From Macromonas nakdongensis (GTDB lineage: Bacteria > Pseudomonadota > Gammaproteobacteria > Burkholderiales > Burkholderiaceae_C): a stretch of DNA of 54,453 bases. The position numbers were made by a program, and so were the translations under genes. How positions within the stretch are numbered: position 1 is the first letter of the stretch; each line of letters begins with the position of its first letter. The stretch covers positions 712 through 55,164 of the forward strand of contig NZ_NWMV01000056.1 in the NCBI RefSeq assembly GCF_002837145.1, written 5' to 3'. Below the pieces are notes generated by a model. The model was not told the DNA's origin. It did not search any database and was given only the letters and a program-made list of their open reading frames with translations. This document shows, in pieces, positions 44,125 to 52,995 of the stretch.

Positions 44125-45831
44125 TCAGTCGTTGCCGGTGGACAGGCGCCCGTCGTCCAGCAGTTTCTGCAGGATGGCGAGGTCGCTTGCTTCGCCCAGG
44201 TAGGCGTCCAGCCCGGCGTAGTCCAGCAGGTCGTCCCAGTCCACCCCGCTGAGGGTGATGTTCTGCTGGTAGTCCGGAATGCCGTCGCCGTTGATGTCCG
44301 GGCCCGCACTGATCGACATGACCGCCCGGCCATCGTCGTCCGGCCCGAAAGTGATGTACTGGTTCAGGCTGGCGGCGCTGTGGTCGTCCACGTCGAGCAG
44401 ATCGCCGATGTCGAGGGTGCTCGGGTCGTCGTGGCCCTGCACATCGAGGTCGAAGTCGGACTCGTCGTGTTCGATGACGGTGTGGTTGACGTCGATGCTA
44501 AGGGTGGCCCGGTCGGCGTCGCCGTCGGCATCGGTGAGGGTGTACTCGAAGTGGTCGGTGCCGCCGCCGCTGCCGTGGGGCTGGTAGATGTAGTCGCCGT
44601 CGGGCTCCACGGTCAGGGTGCCGTAGGCGCCGGACACCACCACGTTGCCGCTGTCGGCGTCGAGCACCCCGCCAGCGAAAGCCCATTGGTGCGCGCCGTC
44701 GCCGTAGGCGTCGTTGCCGAGGATGTTGCCGCTGGCCGCCACGGTGTCCACGGTTTCGGTGATGGGGCCGGCGAAGTAGTGGTCCGTGTCCAACTGCACG
44801 GTGGCCTCGGCCTGGCCGTCGGTCACGTCGTTGAGCTGGAACTGGATGCGGTAATCACCGTCCGCGGCAAAGGTGTGGGTGTAAACGCCATCGCCGTTGG
44901 CGTCGGTCACGTCGCCCACGTGGTTCCAGTTGCCGTCGGCGTACTGGTACACCTCGGCCTTGAACAGGTCTTGCCCGGCATCCTGCACCAGATCGGCGTT
45001 GGACGCCAGGGTGAACTTGAAGGTGTCGGCCGCACCGGCCGTGAACCGGGGTGTGGCGACGTAGTCCGCCGAGGCTTCGGATCGGGCCACGTCCGTCATC
45101 AGGAAGCTGGGTTTGGTCGAACCCTCACCACCGTGGACGATGTGGAAGGAGTTGTCGCTGGCGATCCAGCGGTCCTGGTGGCCGTCCAGCACATCGGGGC
45201 CGTGGCCGGCGATTTTCACGTCGCTGTTGAAGCCGCCCCCCTCGCGCGTGACGACGACGTAGGCCACGTCGGCATCGTCCTGGGCGTCGGGCATCTTGTC
45301 CGGCCCGGGTGGCGGAGGCGGAGGCGGGGGCGGCGGCTCCACCGGCGGTTCGCCCGGCACGGGCACCGCTTGGGCGCCAACCGCGCGTCCACCTTCGATG
45401 GTGTCGATCGGCGCCGGGCCGTCCACGCCGTACTCGTAACTCAAGGGCGTGACGCCTTCTGCGATGCGCAACAGCCGCACGAAGCTGTTGCCATCGCCAC
45501 CGCCCCCCGCGCCGCCCACACCGGCGGCCGCGGCTTCGAGTTCGTTCAGGTCGCCGCCGCGCTCCAGCACGTCGATGACGGCGGCCACCGCGTCGGTCAG
45601 GGCCGGCGGTGCAGGCACGGGCGCATCGTCCCCCACCAGCCAGGCCTGCCCTTCGCTCAGACCGAGCGGCTGGCCGTCGTCCAGCGTCAACTGGACCTGG
45701 GCCCCGGGGGCGGGGCGAACGGTGTCGCCCGCCTGGACGGTGTCGCCCACCGCGAGCATGCGCGGCGCACCCGCCGCATCGATCACCAACACTTTGCCGC
45801 TCAGGGCGGTGACGGTCGCAGATTGAGCCAT
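44125..45831 (-). CDS. Short retention-module adhesin (LapA-like), 568 residues
   Basis: Paralogue of the large adhesin with the same two ends and a short middle. Residues 1-100 are a retention module (MAQSATVTALSGKVLVIDAA...). Ala101-Ala102-Ala103-Gly104 is the probable LapG site, and GGGGDGNSFVRLLRIAEGVTPLSYEYG matches the larger protein. A run of ten prolines sits near 166-175. The middle has one unfamiliar domain (about 190-350) and one VCBS-like domain (YIYQPHGSGGGTDHFEYTLTDADGD near 410). There are no RTX nonapeptides. The C-terminus (DIGDLLDVDDHSAASL..., LLDDGRLSTGND) aligns by eye with the secretion end of the large adhesin. Confidence 0.9.
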   Translation of the reverse strand: MAQSATVTALSGKVLVIDAAGAPRMLAVGDTVQAGDTVRPAPGAQVQLTLDDGQPLGLSEGQAWLVGDDAPVPAPPALTDAVAAVIDVLERGGDLNELEAAAAGVGGAGGGGDGNSFVRLLRIAEGVTPLSYEYGVDGPAPIDTIEGGRAVGAQAVPVPGEPPVEPPPPPPPPPPGPDKMPDAQDDADVAYVVVTREGGGFNSDVKIAGHGPDVLDGHQDRWIASDNSFHIVHGGEGSTKPSFLMTDVARSEASADYVATPRFTAGAADTFKFTLASNADLVQDAGQDLFKAEVYQYADGNWNHVGDVTDANGDGVYTHTFAADGDYRIQFQLNDVTDGQAEATVQLDTDHYFAGPITETVDTVAASGNILGNDAYGDGAHQWAFAGGVLDADSGNVVVSGAYGTLTVEPDGDYIYQPHGSGGGTDHFEYTLTDADGDADRATLSIDVNHTVIEHDESDFDLDVQGHDDPSTLDIGDLLDVDDHSAASLNQYITFGPDDDGRAVMSISAGPDINGDGIPDYQQNITLSGVDWDDLLDYAGLDAYLGEASDLAILQKLLDDGRLSTGND

Positions 45832-45904
45832 GTGGCGCCTCCTTGGAATGGTCTGCCGATCGTTGCAGTGTCCATCCGGGGCGGCAAGCCGTTGTTGACC
45901 GGGA

Positions 45905-46150
45905 TCAAATCAGGCCGTGATCGCCATCGTCCAGCAATTGCAGCCGTTTGCTCAGGGTGGCGCGGGTCTGGCGGCGCTGCAGCAGCTTGGCCTGGGCCGC
46001 GGGCGGGAAGTCGGTGAAGTGGATCACACCGCGGTTGATGAGGATGTCGATCAGGTCTTCGGTGACGCGCGCCAGCCCGGCGTCGCTGTCGGCCAAGGCA
46101 CGCTGGCCGGCCAGTTCGTCGGGCGGCTCCACAGGGTCGGTCGGGTTCAT
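45905..46150 (-). CDS. Small conserved protein of Lap-type operons
   Basis: ATG 46150 with AGGAG upstream gives 81 residues, starting MNPTDPVEPPDELAGQRALA. It is soluble and helical, with the core LARVTEDLIDILINRGVIHFTDFPPAAQAKLLQRRQTR and the end DDGDHGLI. From memory this core resembles the C-terminal part of small proteins often misnamed tryptophan synthase beta-like in Pseudomonas and relatives; not verified. It sits 13 bases after the LuxR regulator and 73 bases before the short adhesin, so a job in adhesin secretion or regulation is inferred. Confidence 0.7.
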   Translation of the reverse strand: MNPTDPVEPPDELAGQRALADSDAGLARVTEDLIDILINRGVIHFTDFPPAAQAKLLQRRQTRATLSKRLQLLDDGDHGLI

Positions 46151-46163
46151 GGGCACTCCTGGT

Positions 46164-46811
46164 TCAGCCCGGGTGGACACTGCCCGCCAGGTGCAGCACG
46201 AGCTGCACCCGGTCGCGCACGCCCAGTTTTTCAAACACCGCACCGAGGTGGGCCTTGACGGTGCGCTCGGAGATGAACAGCTGTTCGGCCACCTCCTTGT
46301 TGGACTTGCCCGCCGCCACGGCGCGGGCCACCTGGGCCTCGCGTTCGGACAGTTGCGACAGGTCGGCCGCAGGGGGCTGGGCATTTGGGCTGCGCGCCAG
46401 GGCCTCGCGCGTGGCCGACATGAGGCGCTGCACCAGGCTGGGCCCCACCCACAGGCCACCGTGGGCCACCACCTGGGCGACCTCGCGCATCAACTCGGGC
46501 ACGGCCAGCAGGTGGCAGTAGCCGCGCGCGCCGGCGTTGAGGGCGCGCAGGCCTTCGGGGTCCTGCAGCACCCCGCTGAGCACCACCACCCCGCACGCCG
46601 GCTGCTGCACCAGCAGGGCGGACACGCGGGCCTCCCAATCGGGGTAGGTTACGGGCACCCACACGGTGTCGCCGGCCTGCACGGAGGACGACAGCGTGGC
46701 CCAGTTGCTCCACTGCCCCTCGGGAAAGGCCTGCAGCCAGCGCTCCGGCGGCGCCAGCAGCGAGCCCCCCGACGTGGCACGGGCATCGACCAGAAAATGC
46801 GACTTGCTCAT
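46164..46811 (-). CDS. LuxR-type regulator with pseudo-receiver domain
   Basis: DNA-binding regulator, 215 residues from ATG 46811 (MSKSHFLVDARATSG). The C-terminal LuxR helix-turn-helix is clear: LSEREAQVARAVAAGKSNKEVAEQLFISERTVKAHLGAVFEKLGV near 153-197. The first 130 residues follow a receiver fold (VVVLSGVLQDPEGLRALNAGARGYCHLLA), but the strand that normally carries the phosphorylated Asp reads VWVPVTYPDW, so phosphorylation is unlikely. It lies inside the secretion/adhesin operon, 17 bases after the adaptor gene, and probably sets expression of this operon in response to a non-phosphate input. Confidence 0.85.
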   Translation of the reverse strand: MSKSHFLVDARATSGGSLLAPPERWLQAFPEGQWSNWATLSSSVQAGDTVWVPVTYPDWEARVSALLVQQPACGVVVLSGVLQDPEGLRALNAGARGYCHLLAVPELMREVAQVVAHGGLWVGPSLVQRLMSATREALARSPNAQPPAADLSQLSEREAQVARAVAAGKSNKEVAEQLFISERTVKAHLGAVFEKLGVRDRVQLVLHLAGSVHPG

Positions 46812-46828
46812 GGTGTGACAGCGGTGGT

Positions 46829-48247
46829 TCAGCGTTCGGACAAGGCGTTGGCCTTGGCCCGCAACACGGGCTTGAGCAGGTAGGCCAGCACGGTCTTTTT
46901 GCCGGTCAGGATGTCCACCTGCGCCACCATGCCCGGGATGATGGGCAGGCCTTCGCCCAGGCTGGACTGGCGGGTGCGCAGGCGCACGATGTAGAAGGCG
47001 TTGCCCTTGTCGTCCACCACCGAATCGGCGCCGATGTTCTCCACATCGGCCTTCAACCCGCCGTAGATGGCGAAGTCGTAGGCGGTGAACTTGATCGTGG
47101 CCTCCAGGCCGGGGCGCAGGAAGGCGATGTCCTTGGGGGTGATGCGTGCCTCCAGCACCAGGGCGTCGTCCAACGGCACGATTTCCACCACCTCGCGCCC
47201 GGGCTGCACCACCCCGCCCACGGTGTTGACCAGCAGGCGCTTGACGGTGCCGCGCACCGGCGACTTGATCTCGGCTTTGGCCACCTTGTCGGCCAGCGCC
47301 CGCCCGCCTTCGGACAGGGCCGACAGCCGGCTCATGGTGTCGGACAGCTCGGCCCCCATCTGGTTGCGGGCGTTGAGCTGCACCTCCTCGATGCGGCGCT
47401 GCGCCTCGGCAATGGCCGACTGCACGCGCGAGATCTGGGCCGTGGCCTGGTCGCGGTCGCCGCGCAGGCGCGCGACCTGCTGGTCCAGGCGCAGCACCTC
47501 CACCTCGGAGACGGCGCCGGTGGCGACCATGGGCCGGGTGGCGGCCAATTCGCGCTGCACCAGTTCCAGCCCGCGCTCGGCCTGTTCCTTGCGCGCCCGG
47601 GCCTCGTTCAGCTCCTGTTGCCGCTGGCTCAACTGGCTCTGGGTGATGGAGATTTGCGCGCTCAGCTCGGCCCGGCGCGATTCGTACAGGCTGCGCTCCT
47701 GGGCCACCACGTCCGGCGCTGCTTTCAGCAACTCGGGCGGCGGGTTGAAGGGGCGGTTCTGCACCAGGGCCTGCAAGCGCTCGGCCTTGGCCTGCAAGGC
47801 CTGCTGGCTGACCCGGCTTTCGCCCAGGGTGGAGGCAAAACGCGTCGGGTCCACCCGCAACAGCAACTGGCCGGCGTTCACCACCTGCCCTTCCTGCACG
47901 CGGATTTCCTCGACCACGCCCCCGTCCACGCTCTGGATGATCTGCACCTGGCTGGTGGGCACCACCTTGGCCTCGCCGCGGGTGACTTCGTCCACAGGCG
48001 CAAACGCGGCCCACAGCAACAACAGCAGCAACACCACCCCGGCACCGCGCAGCAGCACGCGGGCGCGCAGGGGCTCCTGCTGCAACTGCGCCCAGTCGGC
48101 ATCGGCCGCCCAATCCAGCGATTCGCGGTCGGGCGCGTCGGCGCCCAGCTTGTGCACCAAGCGGCCGAACAGCCGTTCGCCCAGCTTGCCGGCCCGCTGC
48201 GTGGCTCGGCCGATGCGCTCGAAATCTTGTTCGTTCAGTTCCGACAT
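46829..48247 (-). CDS. HlyD-family type I secretion adaptor (LapC-like)
   Basis: Membrane-fusion protein linking the ABC transporter to the outer-membrane factor. ATG 48247 overlaps the transporter stop by one base (TGATG); a GTG one codon upstream is also possible. The 472-residue product has a cytoplasmic N-terminus, one membrane helix (GAGVVLLLLLLWAAF near 70), the HlyD barrel/lipoyl region (VQIIQSVDGGVVEEIRVQEGQVV), a long coiled coil (about 150-330) and the C-terminal barrel with the family block GMVAQVDILTGKKTVLAYLLKP. Confidence 0.93.
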   Translation of the reverse strand: MSELNEQDFERIGRATQRAGKLGERLFGRLVHKLGADAPDRESLDWAADADWAQLQQEPLRARVLLRGAGVVLLLLLLWAAFAPVDEVTRGEAKVVPTSQVQIIQSVDGGVVEEIRVQEGQVVNAGQLLLRVDPTRFASTLGESRVSQQALQAKAERLQALVQNRPFNPPPELLKAAPDVVAQERSLYESRRAELSAQISITQSQLSQRQQELNEARARKEQAERGLELVQRELAATRPMVATGAVSEVEVLRLDQQVARLRGDRDQATAQISRVQSAIAEAQRRIEEVQLNARNQMGAELSDTMSRLSALSEGGRALADKVAKAEIKSPVRGTVKRLLVNTVGGVVQPGREVVEIVPLDDALVLEARITPKDIAFLRPGLEATIKFTAYDFAIYGGLKADVENIGADSVVDDKGNAFYIVRLRTRQSSLGEGLPIIPGMVAQVDILTGKKTVLAYLLKPVLRAKANALSER

Positions 48248-50412
48248 CACGCGGCCTTTCCGATGCGGCCCTGGCGCAGCGCCTGCACCACCTGGTCCTT
48301 CGGCCCGTCGGCCACGATGCGTCCGGCATCCATGACGACGATGCGGTCCACCAGGTCGAGCAACGAGGTGCGGTGGCTGACCAGGATCACCGTCTTGCCG
48401 GGCATGAATTCGCGCAGACGCGCCTTGATGTCCTCCTCGCTGGAATGGTCCATCGACGCGGTCGGTTCGTCGAGCAGCAGGATGGACGGGTCGTTGATGA
48501 CCGCCCGCGCGATGGCCACGCCCTGGCGCTGCCCACCCGAGAGCGATTCGCCGCGCTCGCCCACCAGCATGTCGAAACCCTGCGGATGGGCGTTGACCAG
48601 GTCGAGGATGCCGCCCAGGGTGGCGGCCTTGAGCACGTCGGCGTCGTCGGCCAAAGGCGCGCTCAGTGTGATGTTCTCGCGCAGGGTGCCGTAGAACAGC
48701 ATCACGTCCTGTTGCACGTAGCCGATGTGGCGGCGCAGCTCGGCCGGGTCAAGCTGGCGTTGGTCGATGCCATCGACCAGCACCGCGCCGCTGGTGGGCC
48801 GGTACAGGCCCAGGATGAGTTTTTCCAGCGTGGTCTTGCCCGAGCCGATGCGCCCCAGGATGGCCACCCGTTCCCCCGGCTGGATGCGCAGGCTGACGTT
48901 GCGCAGCGAGGCGTTCTGCTGGCCGGGGTAGTTGAAGGACACGTCCTTGAACTCGATCGCCCCCTTGATGCTGCCGCGGGTGATGAAGTTGGCATCCTCC
49001 GGGCGCTCGACCTCGCGCTTCATCATCTCGTTGAGCGAGGTAAGCGCAGTGGACGCGGTGTGGTATTGCACCAGCAGCCCAGCCACCTGCCCCACCGGCG
49101 CCATGGCGCGCGAAGCCAGCATGGTGCAGGCGATCAGCCCACCCATGGACAGCGCCCGCTCGCCGATCAGGTACACGCCCAGGATGACCAGGAACATGTT
49201 GATGCTCTGCTGCATGAAGGCCGAACCGTTGGACGCGCTGGACGACAGCAGCCGCAGCTGCGCCCCCACCCGCGCCAGCAGGGCCGCGCTCTTTTCCCAC
49301 TTGCGCTGGATCGGCGCTTCCGCACCCAGGGCCTTGACCGTCTCGAAGCCCACCAAGCCCTCCACCAGCGTGGCGTTGCGCTGGGCGCCGGCGCGGTAGG
49401 TGGTTTCGGCCAGCTCGTGCATGCGGCCCTGCACCGCCAGGGCGTAGAGCAGCAAGAGCACCGCCCCCAGCACCAACGGAATCAGCATGGGCCAGGCGAT
49501 CCAGCCGATGACGACGAAGAAGATCAGCGCGAACGGCAAATCGATGAAGGTCACCACCGTGGCCGAGCCGATGAAGTCGCGCACCGACTCGAACGCGCGC
49601 AGGTTGGCGGCGAAGGAGCCCGCCGACACCGGGCGCTGCTCCATGCGCGTGCCCAGCACCCGCTCCATGATGTAGGCCGACAGCTTGACGTCGGCCCGGC
49701 TGCTGGCCAGATCGACGAACTTGCCGCGCAAGGTGCGCAGCACCAGATCGCCGAAGAGCACCAGCGTCAACCCGACCGCCAGCACCCAGAGCGTGTCAGT
49801 CGCTTGGTTGGGCACCACCCGGTCGTATACGTTCATGACGAACAGGGGCATGGCCACCGCGAACAGGTTGGTCAGGAAGGCGGCCAGCAGCACGTCGCGG
49901 TAGAGCGGGGTGTTTTCGCCAATGACGCGCCAGAACCAGTGCCCGCTGCGGGTGGTGTTGACCACCGGGCTGCGCGCGTCAAAACGCAGGCGCGGCCGGG
50001 CGTAGATGGCGTGGCCGCTGTACCGCGGTGCCAGCTCCGCGGCCGGCACCTCCACCGGCGCGTCGCCCAGTTCGGGAAACACCACCTGCAGGGTGGTACC
50101 GTCGGCGCTGCGGCCCAGCAGCACACAGGCGTGCTCCTCTTCCAGCAGCAGCACGGCCGGCAACAGGGCCGGGTTCAGCGCCTCGATGGGCTGACGCACC
50201 AGCTTGCTGCTGAGCCCGGCGCGGTGCGCGGCGCGCTCGAACAGCCCCGGGCTGAGCCGACCGCCTTCGACCGGCAGCCCGGCCAGGGCCCCGTCGCGGG
50301 TGATGGTTTCGCCGTGGCTGCGCGCCACGATGACCAGACATGCCAGCAATTCGTCGCGGTCTGCCGCCGCGTGGGGTTCGTCCAGGCCGGGGAACCCGGT
50401 GTGTACTGCCAT
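48247..50412 (-). CDS. Type I secretion ABC transporter (LapB-like)
   Basis: Inner-membrane ATPase that drives adhesin export, 721 residues. Order: a C39-like domain (about 1-140) lacking the catalytic Cys motif, as in adhesin and HlyB-type transporters; a six-helix ABC membrane domain (about 165-440); and the ATPase with Walker A GRIGSGKTT near 517, signature LSGGQRQG near 626 and Walker B ILLLDEPTASMD near 643. First gene of the secretion/adhesin operon. A small hairpin overlaps its ribosome site. Confidence 0.94.
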   Translation of the reverse strand: MAVHTGFPGLDEPHAAADRDELLACLVIVARSHGETITRDGALAGLPVEGGRLSPGLFERAAHRAGLSSKLVRQPIEALNPALLPAVLLLEEEHACVLLGRSADGTTLQVVFPELGDAPVEVPAAELAPRYSGHAIYARPRLRFDARSPVVNTTRSGHWFWRVIGENTPLYRDVLLAAFLTNLFAVAMPLFVMNVYDRVVPNQATDTLWVLAVGLTLVLFGDLVLRTLRGKFVDLASSRADVKLSAYIMERVLGTRMEQRPVSAGSFAANLRAFESVRDFIGSATVVTFIDLPFALIFFVVIGWIAWPMLIPLVLGAVLLLLYALAVQGRMHELAETTYRAGAQRNATLVEGLVGFETVKALGAEAPIQRKWEKSAALLARVGAQLRLLSSSASNGSAFMQQSINMFLVILGVYLIGERALSMGGLIACTMLASRAMAPVGQVAGLLVQYHTASTALTSLNEMMKREVERPEDANFITRGSIKGAIEFKDVSFNYPGQQNASLRNVSLRIQPGERVAILGRIGSGKTTLEKLILGLYRPTSGAVLVDGIDQRQLDPAELRRHIGYVQQDVMLFYGTLRENITLSAPLADDADVLKAATLGGILDLVNAHPQGFDMLVGERGESLSGGQRQGVAIARAVINDPSILLLDEPTASMDHSSEEDIKARLREFMPGKTVILVSHRTSLLDLVDRIVVMDAGRIVADGPKDQVVQALRQGRIGKAA

Positions 50413-50419
50413 TCAAACC

Positions 50420-50438
50420 TCCGCCGGTGCCTGGCGGA
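50420..50438 (-). promoter_or_regulatory. Hairpin overlapping the transporter ribosome binding site
   Basis: TCCGCC (50420-50425) and GGCGGA (50433-50438) pair perfectly. In the mRNA the 3' arm contains the first bases of the GGAGG ribosome site, five bases before ATG 50412. Translation of the adhesin secretion operon may be dampened until this is opened. Confidence 0.45.
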
Positions 50439-50565
50439 TACCCCCCAGAGAACAAGAGGCAACACAACGCCAAACACGCAATAGTGGAAATCAGTGTAAC
50501 AAATTCATACACACCTTCCAGCCAGGAGGCCGGGCATTTCACAACCCCGGCCCCAGGTCCGCAAC

Positions 50566-52314
50566 TCAGTCGGCCATGAGGGCGTTCGGGTCGTCGCTGT
50601 GCACCACCTCCTGCGCCCAGGCCCGCAGCTTGCGGGTGTCGGCGCGCAGGATCTGCTGCTTGACCGCCAGGATCTGCGATGGGTGCATGGAAAAGCTGCG
50701 CAGGCCCAGGCCCAGCAACAGGCGGGTCATGGTCACGTCGCCGGCCATTTCACCGCACACGCTGACGCTCTTGCCCTGGGCCCGGCCTTCGGCGATCGTC
50801 TGGGCCACCAGCTGCAACACGGCCGGGTGCAGGGGGTCGTACAGGTGGGCCACGGTCTCGTCCACCCGGTCGATGGCCAGGGTGTACTGGATCAGGTCGT
50901 TGGTGCCGATGGACAGGAAATCGAAGTGCTTGAGGAACATCTTCACCGCCAGGGCGGCGGCCGGCACCTCAATCATGGCGCCCAGTCGCACCGTGCCGTG
51001 CACCGCGGCGCGCTCGTCGAGCTGTTCCTGGGCCTTGGCCAGCAAGACCTTGACCTGCTGGATTTCGCTGGCATGCGCCAGCATCGGGATCAGCAGGTTG
51101 ACCTTGCCATGCGCCGCCGCGCGCAGCACGGCACGCAGCTGCGTCAGGAACATGGCCGGCTCGGACAGGCTCCAGCGGATGGCGCGCAGCCCCAGGGCCG
51201 GGTTCAGGTGGTCGTCGCGGACGTTGCGGTCCAGCGGTTTGTCGGCGCCCACGTCCACCGTTCGGATGGTCACGGGCAGGCCGTGCATGCCCTCCACCGC
51301 GGCCCGGTAGGCCTGGTACTGCTCCTCCTCGTCGGGCAGCTTGCCGTCGCGCCCCATGAACAGGAACTCGGTGCGGAACAGACCCACCCCCACCGCGCTG
51401 ACCGACAGGGCCGGCACCGTGTCCTGCGGTTGTTCGATGTTGGCCAGCAATTCGATGCGCTCGCCGTCCAACGTGACCGCCGGGGTGTTCTTGATGCGCG
51501 ACAGGCGCTCGCGCTCGACCTCGCCCTGGCGCTGCTTGAAGCCGTATTCGGCCAACACGATGGGCGACGGGTTGACGATGACCACACCCGCGTCGCCGTC
51601 GATGACGACCCAGTCGTCCTGCTGGACCAGCTGGCTGGCCGTGCGGGCCCCCACCACCGCCGGGATGTCCATGCTGCGCGCGACGATGGCGGTGTGGCTG
51701 GTCTTGCCCCCCACGTCGGTGACGAAACCGGCGAACACGCTCTGCTTGAACTGCAGCATGTCGGCCGGCGACAGGTCGTGCGCCACCAGCACCAACGGGC
51801 CGCCCGCCGACGCGTCCGGCTCCGCGTCCTCGCCCACGGGTGGCGCGGCCACCGGCGAGGCCACGCCCCGCATGTGCCGCAGCATGCGCTCGACCACCTG
51901 CTCCAAGTCGGCCTTGCGCTCCCGCAGGTAGGGGTCTTCCATCTCGTCGAACTGCTTGGCGATCTGCTCCATCTGCGAGGTGAGCGCCCACTCCGCGTTG
52001 TAACGACGTTCCACCACCCACTGTTTCACGCCGTCCTGGAGCTGCGTGTCCTGCAGCAACATCAGGTGCACGTCCAGCAGGGCCGTGAGCTCGTGGTGGG
52101 CGTCCTTGCCCACGGTTTCCTGCAGGCCCTGCTGCACCCGGGTGATTTCGGCCACCACCGCGTCGCGCGCGCCGCGCAGGCGGCGCAGTTCGTCCGCCAC
52201 CTGGTCGTCGGCAATGAAGTAGTGCGCCACATCCATGCGACTGGACGCCACCAGCACCGCCCGCCCGATGGCGATGCCGCGCGACACCGCCTGTCCATGG
52301 ACCGTGAACGTCAT
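50566..52314 (-). CDS. ptsI: Phosphotransferase system enzyme I
   Basis: Transfers phosphate from phosphoenolpyruvate to HPr. The 582-residue product begins MTFTVHGQAVSRGIAIGRAV. Active-site His207 is in GGKTSHTAIVARSMDIPA. The C-terminal barrel has the PEP-binding region (FRTEFLFMGRD near 315) and the conserved VSVCGEMAGD near 518. Overlaps ptsH by four bases (ATGA). With no sugar-specific IIB/IIC genes next to it, it probably feeds a regulatory branch. Confidence 0.95.
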   Translation of the reverse strand: MTFTVHGQAVSRGIAIGRAVLVASSRMDVAHYFIADDQVADELRRLRGARDAVVAEITRVQQGLQETVGKDAHHELTALLDVHLMLLQDTQLQDGVKQWVVERRYNAEWALTSQMEQIAKQFDEMEDPYLRERKADLEQVVERMLRHMRGVASPVAAPPVGEDAEPDASAGGPLVLVAHDLSPADMLQFKQSVFAGFVTDVGGKTSHTAIVARSMDIPAVVGARTASQLVQQDDWVVIDGDAGVVIVNPSPIVLAEYGFKQRQGEVERERLSRIKNTPAVTLDGERIELLANIEQPQDTVPALSVSAVGVGLFRTEFLFMGRDGKLPDEEEQYQAYRAAVEGMHGLPVTIRTVDVGADKPLDRNVRDDHLNPALGLRAIRWSLSEPAMFLTQLRAVLRAAAHGKVNLLIPMLAHASEIQQVKVLLAKAQEQLDERAAVHGTVRLGAMIEVPAAALAVKMFLKHFDFLSIGTNDLIQYTLAIDRVDETVAHLYDPLHPAVLQLVAQTIAEGRAQGKSVSVCGEMAGDVTMTRLLLGLGLRSFSMHPSQILAVKQQILRADTRKLRAWAQEVVHSDDPNALMAD

Positions 52315-52580
52315 TCGCCCTCTCCGAACTTGTCGGCGATCAGCGCCAGCAGCGCGTCCATCGCCACCTGTTCCTCGGGGCCATCGGTTTCCAGTTCGAC
52401 CTCGCTGCCCAGGCCCGCGGCCAGCATCATCACCCCCATGATGCTTTTGGCATTGATCCGGCGGCCGTTGCGGCTCATCCAGACCTCACAGGGAAAGCTC
52501 CCGGCCAGCTTGGTCAGTTTGGCCGAAGCCCGGGCGTGCAACCCCAGCTTATTGCTGATGATCGCGGTGGTTTTGATCAT
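52311..52580 (-). CDS. ptsH: Phosphocarrier protein HPr
   Basis: 89-residue phosphocarrier. His15 in KLGLHARASAKL is the phosphorylated residue. Ser46 in NAKSIMGVMML is the position used for regulatory phosphorylation where HPr kinase exists. ATG 52580 has AGGAG six bases upstream and overlaps the end of the IIA gene by 32 bases. Confidence 0.96.
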   Translation of the reverse strand: MIKTTAIISNKLGLHARASAKLTKLAGSFPCEVWMSRNGRRINAKSIMGVMMLAAGLGSEVELETDGPEEQVAMDALLALIADKFGEGE

Positions 52581-52995
52581 GGGTGCTCCTGCGTATTTGA
52601 TTTTGTTGTGCGGTGACCGAGACCGGCATCACCCCCTGGGTGCCCCCCAGCATGGCACGCGACACCAGCGCATCGAGCGACTCGTGCCGGTACGACACGG
52701 CCCGCAGCAGCATGGGCAGGTTGACACCGGTCAGCAAACGGGTGTGCACCCCGTCGATCAGCTTGGTGGCGACGTTGCAGGGGGTGGCGCCGAACACATC
52801 GGTCAGCACCAGCGTGTGCGTCGCGCCCTGCAAGGCCACCAACTGCTGCGCCTGCGCCAGCGTTTCGGCCGGCGGCTGGTTGGGCGGCACATCGAGCGCG
52901 CCCACATGCCCGCCCGCATCCGGGAAGACGTGCAGCACGCACTGGCGCAGCGCCGAAGCCAGCGGCGCGTGGGCAATGACGAGGATGCCGTTCAT
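52549..52995 (-). CDS. PTS mannose-family IIA component
   Basis: 148-residue IIA domain of the mannose/fructose class, starting MNGILVIAHAPLASALRQCV. His9 in VIAHAPLA is the phosphorylation site, and VLTDVFGATPCNVATKL is a family block. The C-terminal 15 residues (RRSTHDQNHRDHQQ) overlap ptsH and look unconserved. In Burkholderiales this manX-ptsH-ptsI set works mostly in regulation. Overlaps the MFS gene by four bases (ATGA). Confidence 0.92.
   Translation of the reverse strand: MNGILVIAHAPLASALRQCVLHVFPDAGGHVGALDVPPNQPPAETLAQAQQLVALQGATHTLVLTDVFGATPCNVATKLIDGVHTRLLTGVNLPMLLRAVSYRHESLDALVSRAMLGGTQGVMPVSVTAQQNQIRRSTHDQNHRDHQQ

Noticed and set aside
50413-50565. c-di-GMP riboswitch upstream of the secretion operon
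   Set aside because: The spacer is short and only a 6-bp hairpin is evident; the conserved GEMM-type loops were not found.
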